Shown: in pieces, positions 17,398-27,099 of the stretch
How positions within the stretch are numbered: the stretch's first letter is position 1
How the letters are laid out: each line of letters begins with the position of its first letter
Source of the DNA: Peribacillus muralis
GTDB taxonomy: Bacteria; Bacillota; Bacilli; Bacillales; DSM-1321
Assembly (NCBI RefSeq): GCF_001645685.2
Contig: NZ_CP017080.1
Location: forward strand, 3,463,051 to 3,527,050
Length of the DNA stretch: 64,000 nt
Direction of reading: 5' to 3'
The notes under the pieces: model-generated
What the model was told of the DNA's origin: nothing
Database searches by the model: none
Seen by the model: the letters and a program-made list of their open reading frames with translations, nothing else
Made by a program: the position numbers and the translations under genes

Positions 17398-18330
17398 TTA
17401 TTTTGTATTCCCCATTAACAAGCTCGCATAAGGGGAATCCGATGGCAGTACGATGACCGTTTGATCGCCGATCGTTTTTTTGTAGGATTCAAGAGTCCGG
17501 TATAGTTTATAGAATTCCGGATCCTTGGAAAAGGACTTATTATAGATTTTCGCTGCTTCCCCTTCTCCTTCCGCCCTAATCACTTCGGCATTCGCCTCCG
17601 CAGTCGAGAGCAATTCCTTCACCTTCCGATCCGTATCCGCAATGATCCGGTTTTTCGTCGCGTCACCTTTGGACAGGTACTCCTGCGCTTTCGATTCACG
17701 CTCGGAAATCATCCTTTTGAAAACGGACGCTTCATTTTCAGCAGGTAAATCCGTCCTTTTTATCCGGACATCCGTCAAGCTGATGCCATAATGGTCATTT
17801 TGCAGCAGCGAGTTGACCTTTTCCGTTATGCGGTCATTTAAACTTCCTCTGGACGACTTCTCATCATTGATGATTTCATCATAATTCAATTGGCCCAGCT
17901 CTGAACGAACGGCTGAATAGATGAACTCCCCCATTTTCGTTTCCGCATTTTCTATCGTCCGTGCATTTGTAATCAACTTCTTGGGATCTTCGATTCTCCA
18001 TACTGCGTAGTTATCGATCAGCATTCTTTTTTTATCTTTCGTATTGATTTCCGCCTCGGATACATCGGAACTCATTTGATACTTCGGCAAGGTCATTACG
18101 CTTTGGATGAATGGCGCTTTCACCTTTAATCCAGGGGTTTTGTCGATCCTTACAACCTCACCGAATTGACGGACGACTTTGTATTCTCCCTCTTTGACGA
18201 TATAGACATTGGTGAATATGATCAGCAGCAGCACGATGAAAATAATGAAGAAAATGCCAATCCTGAAATAGCCCCTCCAATGAAAGTCGCCTTTTTTCAG
18301 CTCAGTGAAATCGATTATTTTCCCGCTCAT
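17398..18330 (-). CDS. hflC: SPFH-domain protein HflC
   Basis: Partner of HflK in a membrane complex that modulates FtsH proteolysis in bacteria where it has been studied. The 310-residue protein has one N-terminal transmembrane segment (about 21-45, RIGIFFIIFIVLLLIIFTNV), an SPFH/band-7 domain starting EGEYKVVRQFGEV, and a coiled-coil C-terminus (ISERESKAQEYLSKGDATKNR, AEANAEVIRAEGEGEA). Its start overlaps the hflK stop by 4 bp, so the two are coupled. B. subtilis 168 is not known to have hflKC, so this pair is a distinguishing feature. Confidence 0.93.
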   Translation of the reverse strand: MSGKIIDFTELKKGDFHWRGYFRIGIFFIIFIVLLLIIFTNVYIVKEGEYKVVRQFGEVVRIDKTPGLKVKAPFIQSVMTLPKYQMSSDVSEAEINTKDKKRMLIDNYAVWRIEDPKKLITNARTIENAETKMGEFIYSAVRSELGQLNYDEIINDEKSSRGSLNDRITEKVNSLLQNDHYGISLTDVRIKRTDLPAENEASVFKRMISERESKAQEYLSKGDATKNRIIADTDRKVKELLSTAEANAEVIRAEGEGEAAKIYNKSFSKDPEFYKLYRTLESYKKTIGDQTVIVLPSDSPYASLLMGNTK

Positions 18331-19361
18331 TGTTTTGCGCCCCCTTCCGCTTTTCCTTCAGATGGATCCTGCTTTTTCGTTTCAGTATCAGAAGCCTTAT
18401 CTTCGGAAGCTGGCGCTTTTTTCGTTTCCTCTTTTTCCAGGGAACGAAGCGGCAAATATTTCATCGTATTTCCATCATCATTCATGATATAAATCTCGGC
18501 ATTCGGTAATACTTCTTCAAGTGTCTCAATAACAAGGCGGTCCTTCGTGATTCCCTTATTGCCTTTATACTCACTATATAGCTTTTCAAAAACAGCTACA
18601 TCCCCGCGAGCGGACTCGGTACGGGCAGCTTTATCCCCGTTGGCCTGTGAAATGATGGCGTCTTTTTCCCCTTCCGCTTCATTCATCCGTTTATTTTCAT
18701 ATTTTTCAGCTTCGTTTCGTTTCGTATTAGCCGTTTCACGAGCATCCGTCACGTTCGTGAACGCTTTCCGCACTTCTTCATTCGGTAACTCGACATCCTG
18801 GAGCTTGACGGCAGAAATGGAAATCCCAACATCATACTTCTCCATCAGCTGGGTCAATAATTCCCGTACATCCGCTTCGATTTGCGCTTTCCCGGAAGTG
18901 AGTGCATCATCGATTTCCGTGCTGCCGATGATGCTCCTTAATGCAGCAGAAGTGGTGTCATATAATATTTTTTCTGGGTCATCCGCATTATATAGATATT
19001 TTGGAGGGTCCGTGATTTTCCACTGAACAACCAGGTCGGCCAGCACGATATTTTCATCACCCGTAATCATTTTCGTCTCACTCGGGTAATCCTTCATCTC
19101 TCCGTCCTCTTCCTTATATCCGAACTTAAGGCTGAACGTTTCTTTCGATAGCTTCTCAACCGATTGTATCGGCCAAGGCAGTTTAACGTGAAGACCTGGT
19201 TCCGTGATCGTCTCCTTTACCTTACCAAACGTCATGATGACAGCCTGATCGGATTCATCGACCGTATACCAGGTCGATATCGCAACAACCCCCAAAATTA
19301 AAATAAGAAAAACAAGTCCTGTGATCGTATAGATCCTTTTTAAGCTAACGATATGTATCAC
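18327..19361 (-). CDS. hflK: SPFH-domain protein HflK
   Basis: A 344-residue membrane protein with a transmembrane segment at about 10-29 (ITGLVFLILILGVVAISTW), an SPFH domain (ESDQAVIMTFGKV), the typical LQDVELPNEEVRKAFTNV and coiled coil, and a low-complexity tail rich in Lys, Glu, Ala and Ser. It forms the HflKC complex with the next gene. The start is uncertain: the annotated GTG at 19361 overlaps the AAGAAGGGG ribosome binding site. An exact sigma-W promoter lies upstream, so the operon should be induced by envelope stress. Confidence 0.92.
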   Translation of the reverse strand: MIHIVSLKRIYTITGLVFLILILGVVAISTWYTVDESDQAVIMTFGKVKETITEPGLHVKLPWPIQSVEKLSKETFSLKFGYKEEDGEMKDYPSETKMITGDENIVLADLVVQWKITDPPKYLYNADDPEKILYDTTSAALRSIIGSTEIDDALTSGKAQIEADVRELLTQLMEKYDVGISISAVKLQDVELPNEEVRKAFTNVTDARETANTKRNEAEKYENKRMNEAEGEKDAIISQANGDKAARTESARGDVAVFEKLYSEYKGNKGITKDRLVIETLEEVLPNAEIYIMNDDGNTMKYLPLRSLEKEETKKAPASEDKASDTETKKQDPSEGKAEGGAKQ

Positions 19362-19386
19362 CCCTTCTTTGCCGTTATATCTTATT

Positions 19387-19412
19387 TACGCAAGAAGGGG
19401 CCTAAAGTTTCA
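19387..19412 (-). promoter_or_regulatory. Sigma-W-type promoter of hflKC
   Basis: On the minus strand TGAAAC (19407-19412), a 16 bp spacer and CGTA (19387-19390) match the sigma-W consensus exactly. The predicted transcript starts near 19380, about 20 nt before hflK. Confidence 0.85.
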
Positions 19413-19474
19413 TGAAAATGAAATATTTACCTGACTAAACAATTGGGAGATACCCACAATCGGACATGACACAA

Positions 19475-19506
19475 AATAAAAGACAGAGACGATTTGTCTC
19501 TGTCCT
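19475..19506 (-). terminator. phoPR terminator
   Basis: GACAGAGAC (19482-19490) and GTCTCTGTC (19496-19504) are perfect arms; on the minus strand they are followed by TTTTATTTT. It lies about 100 bp past the phoR stop and insulates hflKC. Confidence 0.85.
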
Positions 19507-19608
19507 TGCTTAACTCCTTGGATGAGGGGCTGTACAATCATTGTATCCCGCCATTATGAAGTCGATTTTAAGGAATTGTAAAGGCTGTGTAAATTTACAA
19601 AGAACGAT

Positions 19609-21387
19609 TTACATTTTTCCTTTTAAGCTTTTATTTAGTGTCACCGTAAATGTCGTGCCTGTGCCAGGTGTGCTTTCCACCCTGATATTCCCTTTATGGA
19701 CTTCAATGATATGCTTGACGATCGCCAGGCCAATCCCCGTTCCGCCCGAATCACGGCTTCTTGCCTTATCAATGCGGTAAAACCTTTCAAAGATCCTCGG
19801 CAACTCCTTTTCGTCAATGCCAATCCCATTATCCTGAACGGTAATGTCCACAGTCTGTTCATTTTCAATGACATTCACGGACACCCGTCCGCCATTTGGC
19901 GTATAAGTCAATGCGTTCGTTATCAAATTAATGAACACCTGTTTGATTCTATCCGATTCCCCTTCGACATAAACATGGTCCGGCGATGCTTTAATTTCAA
20001 GCATCACTTCTTTTTGCTTCAGCTTCCCTATCAACATCTCCTGTATTTCCCCAAGAATTTTCGTTAAGTCAACGACGCCTGCTTTCAAAACGAATTCCTG
20101 TTGCTCCATCTTGGACAAATTCAAAAGCTCCTGAATCAGTTCTTGCAGCCGGTCGCTTTCTTTCAAAATGATCGATAAGAAGTGCTTCAATGTCTTTTCG
20201 TCTTTTAAGGCACCATCCAGCAATGTTTCGGAAAAGCCCTTAATGGAAGTAATCGGTGTCCTCAATTCATGTGAAACGTTCGCCACGAAATCCTTTCGCA
20301 TTTGCTCGAGCCGCTTCAATTCGGTGATATCATGGAAAATGAGCAGGATTCCCTTCCATTCGTCATGATTTCCGATGATTGGCGCCCCATAAATTTCAAA
20401 ATGCTTGCGCTCTATCTCAAGCGGCATTTTCACCTGCCGTTTTATCGTTTTTTCGGTTCGGAAAATCTCTTCGATGATCGAGATGACTTCCTGATCTTTA
20501 ATGACCGAATAATATTCTTGAAACAAAAACGTAGCGGCATCCACACGGAAGCTTTTTTTGAATTCGCGATTGATTACGGTGGTATACCCCTTGCTGTCAA
20601 TAAGCAGTACACCGCTACCGATATTTTCTACCAGCGTTTCCAACCGATCCTGATTCATTTCCCTCGCTATTTCGGTTTCTTGAAGGTTCCTTGCCAGTAT
20701 GTTCAAGGACGTAGTCAGCATTCCCGTTTCATCGGAGTGCCGCTCCAACGTCCTAGTCCCATAATTCCCTTTGGCCAACTCAATGGCTGCCATCGTCGCT
20801 TCCTCGATCGGCCTGGTATAGTATGAAGTGATTTTACTGGCAAGCATGAGAATGATGATCAAAGCCACCCCTAAACAAATGATCAAAATTTGCCACATTT
20901 GCTTATTCACTTGATGAATGGCTTTGATTTCGTTGCTATGGACAACAAAACCCTCAATCTCGCCATCCTTTTCGACCGTCTTCCAATAATAATGAAGGTC
21001 CGAATCCCCTTCAACCACTTCATATCCTTCCCCATGCTTACGCCCTTTTTCCAACGTAATTTCACGAAGGACCTTTTCGTGGTTTTTCAGTATCTCATTG
21101 GATGATGTCGAATCGTATAATATGTCCCCATTCGTTGAGAGAATGGTTAAATTCGAGTCCAAGAGCGGCGTCAGCTTCTCCGTTTTCCCTTTTTCCAAAA
21201 AGGAGGCGATCCCCCCGTGCTCTTGAATATATGTAGATATGAAAAATGTTTCATTCTGTATACGCTCATTGAATGTTTTAATATAATAACTTTTGAAAAG
21301 ATGTCCCAATAAAAAGCCCACGGCCATCAGGACAACCATCACAAGCGTGATGAGGGTAAACAGAAGCTTCTTGCGATAGGTCGTCAT
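19609..21387 (-). CDS. phoR: Phosphate-starvation sensor histidine kinase PhoR
   Basis: Phosphorylates PhoP when phosphate is scarce. The 592-residue protein has two transmembrane helices (about 8-30 and 165-185) flanking an extracytoplasmic sensor domain, a HAMP linker with YTRPIEEATMAAIELAKGNYG, a PAS domain (about 245-350), the phosphoacceptor His in FVANVSHELRTPITSIKGFSETLL, and a HATPase domain with NLITNALTYTPNGG, DNGIGI and GGTGIGLAIVKHI. Its start overlaps phoP by 4 bp, as in B. subtilis. Confidence 0.96.
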   Translation of the reverse strand: MTTYRKKLLFTLITLVMVVLMAVGFLLGHLFKSYYIKTFNERIQNETFFISTYIQEHGGIASFLEKGKTEKLTPLLDSNLTILSTNGDILYDSTSSNEILKNHEKVLREITLEKGRKHGEGYEVVEGDSDLHYYWKTVEKDGEIEGFVVHSNEIKAIHQVNKQMWQILIICLGVALIIILMLASKITSYYTRPIEEATMAAIELAKGNYGTRTLERHSDETGMLTTSLNILARNLQETEIAREMNQDRLETLVENIGSGVLLIDSKGYTTVINREFKKSFRVDAATFLFQEYYSVIKDQEVISIIEEIFRTEKTIKRQVKMPLEIERKHFEIYGAPIIGNHDEWKGILLIFHDITELKRLEQMRKDFVANVSHELRTPITSIKGFSETLLDGALKDEKTLKHFLSIILKESDRLQELIQELLNLSKMEQQEFVLKAGVVDLTKILGEIQEMLIGKLKQKEVMLEIKASPDHVYVEGESDRIKQVFINLITNALTYTPNGGRVSVNVIENEQTVDITVQDNGIGIDEKELPRIFERFYRIDKARSRDSGGTGIGLAIVKHIIEVHKGNIRVESTPGTGTTFTVTLNKSLKGKM

Positions 21388-22103
21388 TCTTTTTTAGGCT
21401 CCTCAAGCTTATAGCCCAAACCTCTGATCGTCTTGATATATAAAGGTTTTTTTGTATCAATCTCGATTTTTTCGCGAAGATGGCTAATATGCACATCGAC
21501 GATTCGGGAATCCCCCGCAAAATCATAATTCCAGACCGCACTTAACAGCTGGTCCCTCGTTAAGACTCTTCCTTTATTTTTTGCCAAATACAAAAGTAAT
21601 TCAAATTCCTTTGGAGTCAGTTCTAATTGCTCTTCATCAAAGAATGCTTCATATCGATCAGGGAACACCTTCAAGTCTCCTAAATTCAAGAGTCCATCCT
21701 CCTGATCATGACCTGCCTCATTTCCATTGGATTGCAGCTGCGATCTTCTTAATATGGCTTTGATCCTTGCCACAACCTCACGTGGACTGAACGGCTTGGT
21801 TAGGTAATCATCCGCTCCAAGTTCAAGCCCCAGCACCTTGTCAAATTCATCGTCCTTGGCCGTCAGCATCAAGATCGGAATATTGATCTTCTGTTGGCGA
21901 AGCTGTTTACATACCTCTAGCCCGTCCATTTTAGGCAGCATCAAATCCAATACGACCAAATCGGGACGTATATCCACAGCAGCCTGAAGACCTTCCTCTC
22001 CATCCAAAGCCGTGATCACCGAATAGCCTGCTTGCTCTAGGTTGTACTGAAGTAAGGTAACGATTGATTGTTCATCATCCACTACGAGAATTTTCTTTGA
22101 CAT
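21384..22103 (-). CDS. phoP: Phosphate response regulator PhoP
   Basis: An OmpR-family activator/repressor of phosphate-starvation genes. The 239-residue protein has a receiver domain with the acidic pocket DDE, the phosphorylation Asp in DLVVLDLMLPKMDG and the Lys in LTKPFSPRE, then a winged-helix domain (ELTPKEFELLLYLAKNKGRVLTRDQLLSAVW, RIVDVHISHLREKIE). GGAGGATCTA precedes the ATG. A TATAAT at 22168-22173 is a possible -10 element with a poor -35. I saw no clear TTAACA-type PhoP boxes upstream. Confidence 0.97.
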   Translation of the reverse strand: MSKKILVVDDEQSIVTLLQYNLEQAGYSVITALDGEEGLQAAVDIRPDLVVLDLMLPKMDGLEVCKQLRQQKINIPILMLTAKDDEFDKVLGLELGADDYLTKPFSPREVVARIKAILRRSQLQSNGNEAGHDQEDGLLNLGDLKVFPDRYEAFFDEEQLELTPKEFELLLYLAKNKGRVLTRDQLLSAVWNYDFAGDSRIVDVHISHLREKIEIDTKKPLYIKTIRGLGYKLEEPKKE

Positions 22104-22246
22104 TAGATCCTCCTGAATTATGTATTACCCACATAGACCAATTCTTCTGTCTACTCATCCACTTTCATTATAAAGAATATTATTTGAAATTCACACAAAA
22201 AAAATCACTTATCGCGTTCCACTTTTCATTGTTCCCGATAATGGAT

Positions 22247-22310
22247 GAAAAAAACTGCCTGAAGATGGAGAGTTAGGTCTTAGCCTCCCTTCCCATATCC
22301 AGGCAGTTTT
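22247..22310 (-). terminator. mdh terminator
   Basis: Arms AAAACTGCCTG (minus strand 22310-22300) and CAGGCAGTTTTTTT (22260-22247) enclose a 40 nt loop between mdh and phoP. Confidence 0.8.
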
Positions 22311-22333
22311 ATCGGGGGAACCTTCATAGATCC

Positions 22334-23269
22334 TTACTGAAGGACCTGCATGACCGCTTTAACAGACTCGACCGATTTGGAAAGTGCCGCTTTTTCGTCA
22401 TCAGTCAATTCAAGCTCGATGATTTGCTCAATACCGTTGGCACCCAGTACAGTCGGCACACCGAGGTAGATTCCTTCGAATCCGTATTCACCTTCAAGAT
22501 AAGCAATTGATGGAAGAACACGTCGTTGATCTTTGAGGATCGCTTCAGCCATTTCCACTAAAGCCGCTGCAGGTGCATAATAGGCGCTGCCGTTTCCGAG
22601 AAGGTTTACGATTTCACCGCCGCCAGTACGGGTACGGGCCACGATTGCATCCAAACGTTCTTTAGGGATCAATGTTTCCAAAGGGATTCCGCCAGCATAT
22701 GAATAACGTACCAACGGGACCATATCATCCCCGTGTCCGCCTAGAACGAAACCAGTCACATCTTTAACGGACAAGTTTAGCTCACTCGCAACGAAAGTAC
22801 GGAAACGAGCTGTATCGAGGACACCTGATTGTCCGATCACCCGTTCCTTGGGAAAACCTGATTCTTTATAAACGGTATACGTCATTGCATCGACTGGGTT
22901 CGTCAATACGATGATCGTTGTATTTGGAGAATGTTTAACCACTTCTTTAGTTACGGATTTCATGACTTTTTGATTGGTTTGAACTAAGTCGTCACGGCTC
23001 ATGCCAGGCTTACGGGCAATACCGGCAGTGATGATGACCACCTCGGAGTCTTTTGTATCGGCATAATCGGAAGTACCGATGATGTTAGCGTCGAAACCTA
23101 GGACGGGACCTGCTTCCGCCATATCCAGCGCTTTACCCTTTGTAGGGTTTTCCGCTTGCGGAATATCGACTAAAACGATATCACCAAGCTCTTTTTGAGC
23201 TGCAAGGAATGCTGCTGTGGCGCCCGTGAAACCTGCACCGACCACCGTGATCTTTTTACGCTTGGACAT
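22334..23269 (-). CDS. mdh: Malate dehydrogenase
   Basis: Oxidises malate to oxaloacetate with NAD in the TCA cycle. This is an LDH-like MDH of 311 residues with [17 protein letters not shown] (nucleotide-binding), [20 protein letters not shown] (with the substrate Arg), and catalytic His in [17 protein letters not shown]. Last gene of citZ-icd-mdh, 124 bp after icd, and followed by a terminator. Confidence 0.98.
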   Translation of the reverse strand: MSKRKKITVVGAGFTGATAAFLAAQKELGDIVLVDIPQAENPTKGKALDMAEAGPVLGFDANIIGTSDYADTKDSEVVIITAGIARKPGMSRDDLVQTNQKVMKSVTKEVVKHSPNTTIIVLTNPVDAMTYTVYKESGFPKERVIGQSGVLDTARFRTFVASELNLSVKDVTGFVLGGHGDDMVPLVRYSYAGGIPLETLIPKERLDAIVARTRTGGGEIVNLLGNGSAYYAPAAALVEMAEAILKDQRRVLPSIAYLEGEYGFEGIYLGVPTVLGANGIEQIIELELTDDEKAALSKSVESVKAVMQVLQ

Positions 23270-23337
23270 ATTATCTCCTCCTTGAAATCATGCAATTTTC
23301 AGAAATCTAAAAACATCCTCATGTACACATATAAGCC

Positions 23338-23373
23338 TTCCGGAAAAGAACCCGCAGAGGAACTTTTCCGGAA
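23338..23373 (-). other. Stem-loop in the icd-mdh intergenic region
   Basis: TTCCGGAAAAG (23338-23348) and CTTTTCCGGAA (23363-23373) are perfect 11 bp arms. No T-run follows on the minus strand, so it is more likely an mRNA processing or stability element than a terminator. Confidence 0.55.
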
Positions 23374-23393
23374 AGCATCATAAGCAAAGATTA

Positions 23394-24665
23394 TTATTTA
23401 AGGTTTTTGATAAGCTCGTCAGCGAACTCCGAACATTTAACTTCTGTAGCACCTTCCATTAGACGGGCAAAGTCGTATGTAACAACTTTAGAAGCGATCG
23501 TTTGTTCAACTGATTTCGTGATGCTGTCTGCAGCTTCGTTCCAGCCAAGGTGTTCAAGTAAAAGAACGCCTGAAAGAAGAACGGAAGATGGGTTCACTTT
23601 ATCAAGACCAGCATATTTTGGAGCCGTTCCGTGAGTTGCTTCGAAGATGGCATGTCCAGTTTCGTAGTTGATGTTTGCTCCAGGAGCGATACCGATTCCG
23701 CCAACTTGTGCAGCCAATGCATCGGAAATGTAATCTCCGTTCAAGTTCATTGTTGCAACAACGTCAAACTCTTTAGGACGAGTCAGGATTTGTTGTAAGA
23801 AGATATCCGCAATGGAATCCTTAACGATGATTTTGCCTTCAGCTTCAGCAGCAGATTGTGCTTTGTTAGCAGCTTCAGTGCCTTCTGCGTCTTTAATTTT
23901 GTCATATTGGTTCCATGTGAACACTTTATCGGCGAATTCTTGCTCAGCCACTTCATAACCCCAAGTTTTGAATGCACCTTCCGTGAATTTCATGATGTTC
24001 CCTTTATGAACAAGAGTTAAAGATTTACGGCCTTCTTTGATCGCATAGTTAAGCGCAGAGCGAACAAGACGTTTTGTTCCTTCTTCGGAAATCGGTTTGA
24101 TCCCGATACCTGAAGTTTCTGGGAAACGGATGTTTGTAACACCGAATTCATTTTGTAGGAAGTCGATCAATTTCTTCGCTTCATCAGAGCCTTTTGCATA
24201 TTCGATGCCTGCATAGATATCTTCAGTGTTTTCACGGAAGATGACCATGTCAGTGTCTTCCGGACGTTTGACTGGTGAAGGTACACCATCAAAGTAACGT
24301 ACTGGGCGAAGACATACGAATAAGTCCAATACTTGACGCAATGCCACGTTCAATGAACGGATACCGCCGCCGATTGGAGTTGTAAGAGGTCCTTTAATAG
24401 CGATCAGATATTCGTTAATGACATCAAGAGTTTCTTGCGGAAGCCATTCGCCTGTTTGGTCAAATGCTTTTTGTCCAGCTAAAACTTCTTTCCATTCGAT
24501 TTTCTTTTCGCCATTGTAGGCTTTTTCAACTGCTGCGTCCAATACGCGAGAAGCTGCTGCCCAAATATCAGGACCGATTCCGTCTCCCTCAATAAAAGGA
24601 ACGATTGGGTTGTTTGGCACGTTAAGAGCACCGTTAGTAACTGTAATTTTTTGGCTTTGTGTCAT
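23394..24665 (-). CDS. icd: NADP-dependent isocitrate dehydrogenase
   Basis: Converts isocitrate to 2-oxoglutarate in the TCA cycle, competing with isocitrate lyase encoded 4 kb away. The 423-residue protein has [21 protein letters not shown] (isocitrate-binding Ser/Arg cluster), [30 protein letters not shown], and HGTAPKYAG for NADP binding. Start set at ATG 24665 ([12 protein letters not shown]), preceded by CGGAGGTAAGAG and aligned to B. subtilis Icd; the frame stays open 15 codons further up without support. Confidence 0.98.
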   Translation of the reverse strand: MTQSQKITVTNGALNVPNNPIVPFIEGDGIGPDIWAAASRVLDAAVEKAYNGEKKIEWKEVLAGQKAFDQTGEWLPQETLDVINEYLIAIKGPLTTPIGGGIRSLNVALRQVLDLFVCLRPVRYFDGVPSPVKRPEDTDMVIFRENTEDIYAGIEYAKGSDEAKKLIDFLQNEFGVTNIRFPETSGIGIKPISEEGTKRLVRSALNYAIKEGRKSLTLVHKGNIMKFTEGAFKTWGYEVAEQEFADKVFTWNQYDKIKDAEGTEAANKAQSAAEAEGKIIVKDSIADIFLQQILTRPKEFDVVATMNLNGDYISDALAAQVGGIGIAPGANINYETGHAIFEATHGTAPKYAGLDKVNPSSVLLSGVLLLEHLGWNEAADSITKSVEQTIASKVVTYDFARLMEGATEVKCSEFADELIKNLK

Positions 24666-24803
24666 GTCTCTTACCTCCGATTCAAATTCAAAGGTTAGAT
24701 CGTCCGCCATTCAAGCAGGCAGCACCACTAACCCTTTTTTACTCACATCTATTAATTTACTACAAATCCGATGAAATAAAAATAAGTTTCGAAAAACTTT
24801 TGA

Positions 24804-25919
24804 TTAGCGTTTTTCGATCGGTACGTATTTTTGCATACCCGGTCCAACATACTCTGCACGAGGACGGATCAAACGGTTGTTTGAATACTGCTCAAGGATA
24901 TGAGCGATCCAGCCTGAAGCACGGCTCACAGCAAAGATTGGTGTAAATAGGTCGTGCTCGATACCTAGACTATGGTATACCGAAGCAGAATAGAAATCCA
25001 CGTTTGGCGGAAGATTTTTTTGACCGGTTACGATGTCATTGATTTTAATGGACATATCATAATATTGAGGTTGTCCAGTAAGCTCCGTCAATTTTTGGGA
25101 CATTTCTTTAAGGTGCTTGGCACGCGGATCTCCTTTACGGTATACACGGTGGCCAAAGCCCATGATTTTTTCTTTATTGGCTAATTTTTCGTTGATGTAA
25201 GGCTCGACATTTTCAACGGAACCAATTTCCGTAAGCATTTTCATGACTTGTTCGTTAGCTCCGCCGTGAAGTGGGCCTTTTAAAGCGCCAAGGGCAGAAG
25301 TAACACCAGAATAGATATCCGATAATGTAGCCACACAAACGCGTGCCGTGAATGTGGAAGCGTTCAGTTCATGGTCAGCATGAAGAACCAATGCTTTGTT
25401 GAATGCTTCTTCTTCGATTGCCGTTGGTTCATTGCCGCTTAACATATATAAGAAGTTAGCAGCAAAGCTTAAATCTGTACGCGGCGCAATCGATTCTTTT
25501 CCTTGACGGATACGAGCGAAAGTTGTTACCAATGTAGGGATTTTAGCTTGGATGCGGATGGCTTTACGATAGTTAGCATCTTCACTCATTACATCTGCCT
25601 CTTCATCATATAGACCAAGCAGGGAAACGGCTGTGCGAAGAGCTCCCATTGGGTGCACTTTATCAATTGGGTAAGTTTTGAAATGATTAACCACTTCAGC
25701 TGGAATTTCAGCATTTTCAGCAAGTTGTTTAGTTAACTCTTCTAATTGGCTTTTAGTCGGAAGAGCTCCATGCCATAATAGATAGATTACTTCTTCGAAT
25801 GTTGCATTTACAGCCAAATCATCGATATCATAACCTACATACGTTAATGTATCATCGATGATGGAGCTTACTGATGAAGTTGTTGCTACCACACCTTCAA
25901 GACCTTTTGTTGCTGTCAT
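24804..25919 (-). CDS. citZ: Citrate synthase
   Basis: Condenses oxaloacetate and acetyl-CoA to citrate. A 371-residue Gram-positive-type citrate synthase with the catalytic residues in LKGPLHGGANEQVM and MGFGHRVYRKGDPRA, and ADHELNASTFTARVCVATLSDIYSG. First gene of citZ-icd-mdh. A weak hairpin at 24783-24798 with a TATTTTTATTT tract follows it and may reduce read-through into icd. The 540 bp upstream is a long regulatory region. Confidence 0.98.
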   Translation of the reverse strand: MTATKGLEGVVATTSSVSSIIDDTLTYVGYDIDDLAVNATFEEVIYLLWHGALPTKSQLEELTKQLAENAEIPAEVVNHFKTYPIDKVHPMGALRTAVSLLGLYDEEADVMSEDANYRKAIRIQAKIPTLVTTFARIRQGKESIAPRTDLSFAANFLYMLSGNEPTAIEEEAFNKALVLHADHELNASTFTARVCVATLSDIYSGVTSALGALKGPLHGGANEQVMKMLTEIGSVENVEPYINEKLANKEKIMGFGHRVYRKGDPRAKHLKEMSQKLTELTGQPQYYDMSIKINDIVTGQKNLPPNVDFYSASVYHSLGIEHDLFTPIFAVSRASGWIAHILEQYSNNRLIRPRAEYVGPGMQKYVPIEKR

Positions 25920-26456
25920 ACTAAATCTCTCCTTTTCCTGAGTATTCCCCTATGTCCTTGCTCGTTGCGTATAAATATAGCGCTTCCAAGAGATTAGCCT
26001 TTGATTACAACCATCTATTTTTTAGCAGAAGACATACATCTTAAGTTGGAAGCGTTCACAGATTAAACCCCCACAATAGTAAAATGTACGCTAAACCTTA
26101 AGAAAAGATCTAAAAATTTAATGCTTGTAGCCATTCCTAGTGAGCGCTTGCTCAATAACTACATCTTTTTTAAGATTCCTCAAAAATATCATTGATATCC
26201 CGAATCCCAATTTTTTATAATCCTGAGCAGTTACATCATTATTATAAACAATAAACACTTTTTTGGGAATGAAAAGCACTTAAAATGTGAAAAAATTATT
26301 ATTTTATCAGAAGAATTAGCTACATATTCTCTTGCTTTTTAAAAGAGGATTCAAACGTTTTTTTAGAAAATTCGTTACAAAGCAGAAAAAATGAAACATT
26401 AAATAGAAAATCCACATGACCAAGTTGGGCGGACCATCCTGTCATCCGCCACTCCT
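25920..26456 (-). promoter_or_regulatory. citZ promoter and leader region with a cre-like site
   Basis: No gene seen. A TTGGAAGCGTTCACA at 26046-26060 approximates the CcpA cre consensus with two mismatches, and a TATAAT on the minus strand (26241-26246) is a possible -10 element without a good -35. In B. subtilis citZ is repressed by CcpA and CcpC; I could not identify a clear CcpC dyad. A GGCGGA/TCCGCC stem at 26428-26450 may end the ytwI transcript. Confidence 0.45.
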
Positions 26457-26918
26457 TCATTTGAAAAAATTGAAGATCTGCATGCATAAATAAGCAATGC
26501 CTGCCCCGATTAACGGTCCGACAGCAACGCCCTTGAATAAGGCTACCGCAAGAATCGTCCCGAAAACAAGGGCCGTGGTGATATGCGGATCATGAGACAA
26601 AAGCGTAATCCCATTTTTCGCTATAAGTGCAACCGCTATTCCGGATGCAAGCGCGATCCAGGCATAAGGAGATTTAACCGCATCCCCGAGTTCCTTGAAC
26701 CCTATTGCCCCATTCGCTATCGGTATCAGTACGGAAATGGTGATGATCGTGACTCCCAAATTGATTCCTTTCGCCTCCAGATAGGGGAAAACCTTTGCGT
26801 CGAGACCAACCACCTTCATGAATAGCAGAAAACCTGCAGCCATGATCAGCGACGTATTCTTGCCGAACCAGCCGATTGCTGCAAGTAAAATTAAAAATGC
26901 GATAGGTCCGTTTACCAT
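26457..26918 (-). CDS. ytwI: DUF441 membrane protein YtwI
   Basis: A 153-residue, very hydrophobic protein with four or five transmembrane segments and no obvious catalytic residues. The pattern FLLFMKVVGLDAKVFPYLEAKGINLGVTIIT and PIANGAIGFKELG identifies the DUF441/YtwI family. Position next to citZ and opposite ytvI is conserved in Bacillus. Function is unknown. Confidence 0.88.
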   Translation of the reverse strand: MVNGPIAFLILLAAIGWFGKNTSLIMAAGFLLFMKVVGLDAKVFPYLEAKGINLGVTIITISVLIPIANGAIGFKELGDAVKSPYAWIALASGIAVALIAKNGITLLSHDPHITTALVFGTILAVALFKGVAVGPLIGAGIAYLCMQIFNFFK

Positions 26919-27099
26919 TATACCTTCGACTCCATTCTTCTTTTTTTATTATTTTAACATAGCAAACGCCATTCTTCCCTCGTCATGTGAGCCATCAATT
27001 GGCTGAAATAGTTATATGAAAGGACGAAAGAAACTTTCCTTTCATTTCCATTCTCGTTACAATTATAATACAAACTTTATAATAGAAGGAGGATATGTC

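Noticed and set aside
22104..22246. PhoP boxes upstream of phoP
   Set aside because: No TTAACA-type repeats at 11 bp spacing could be found.
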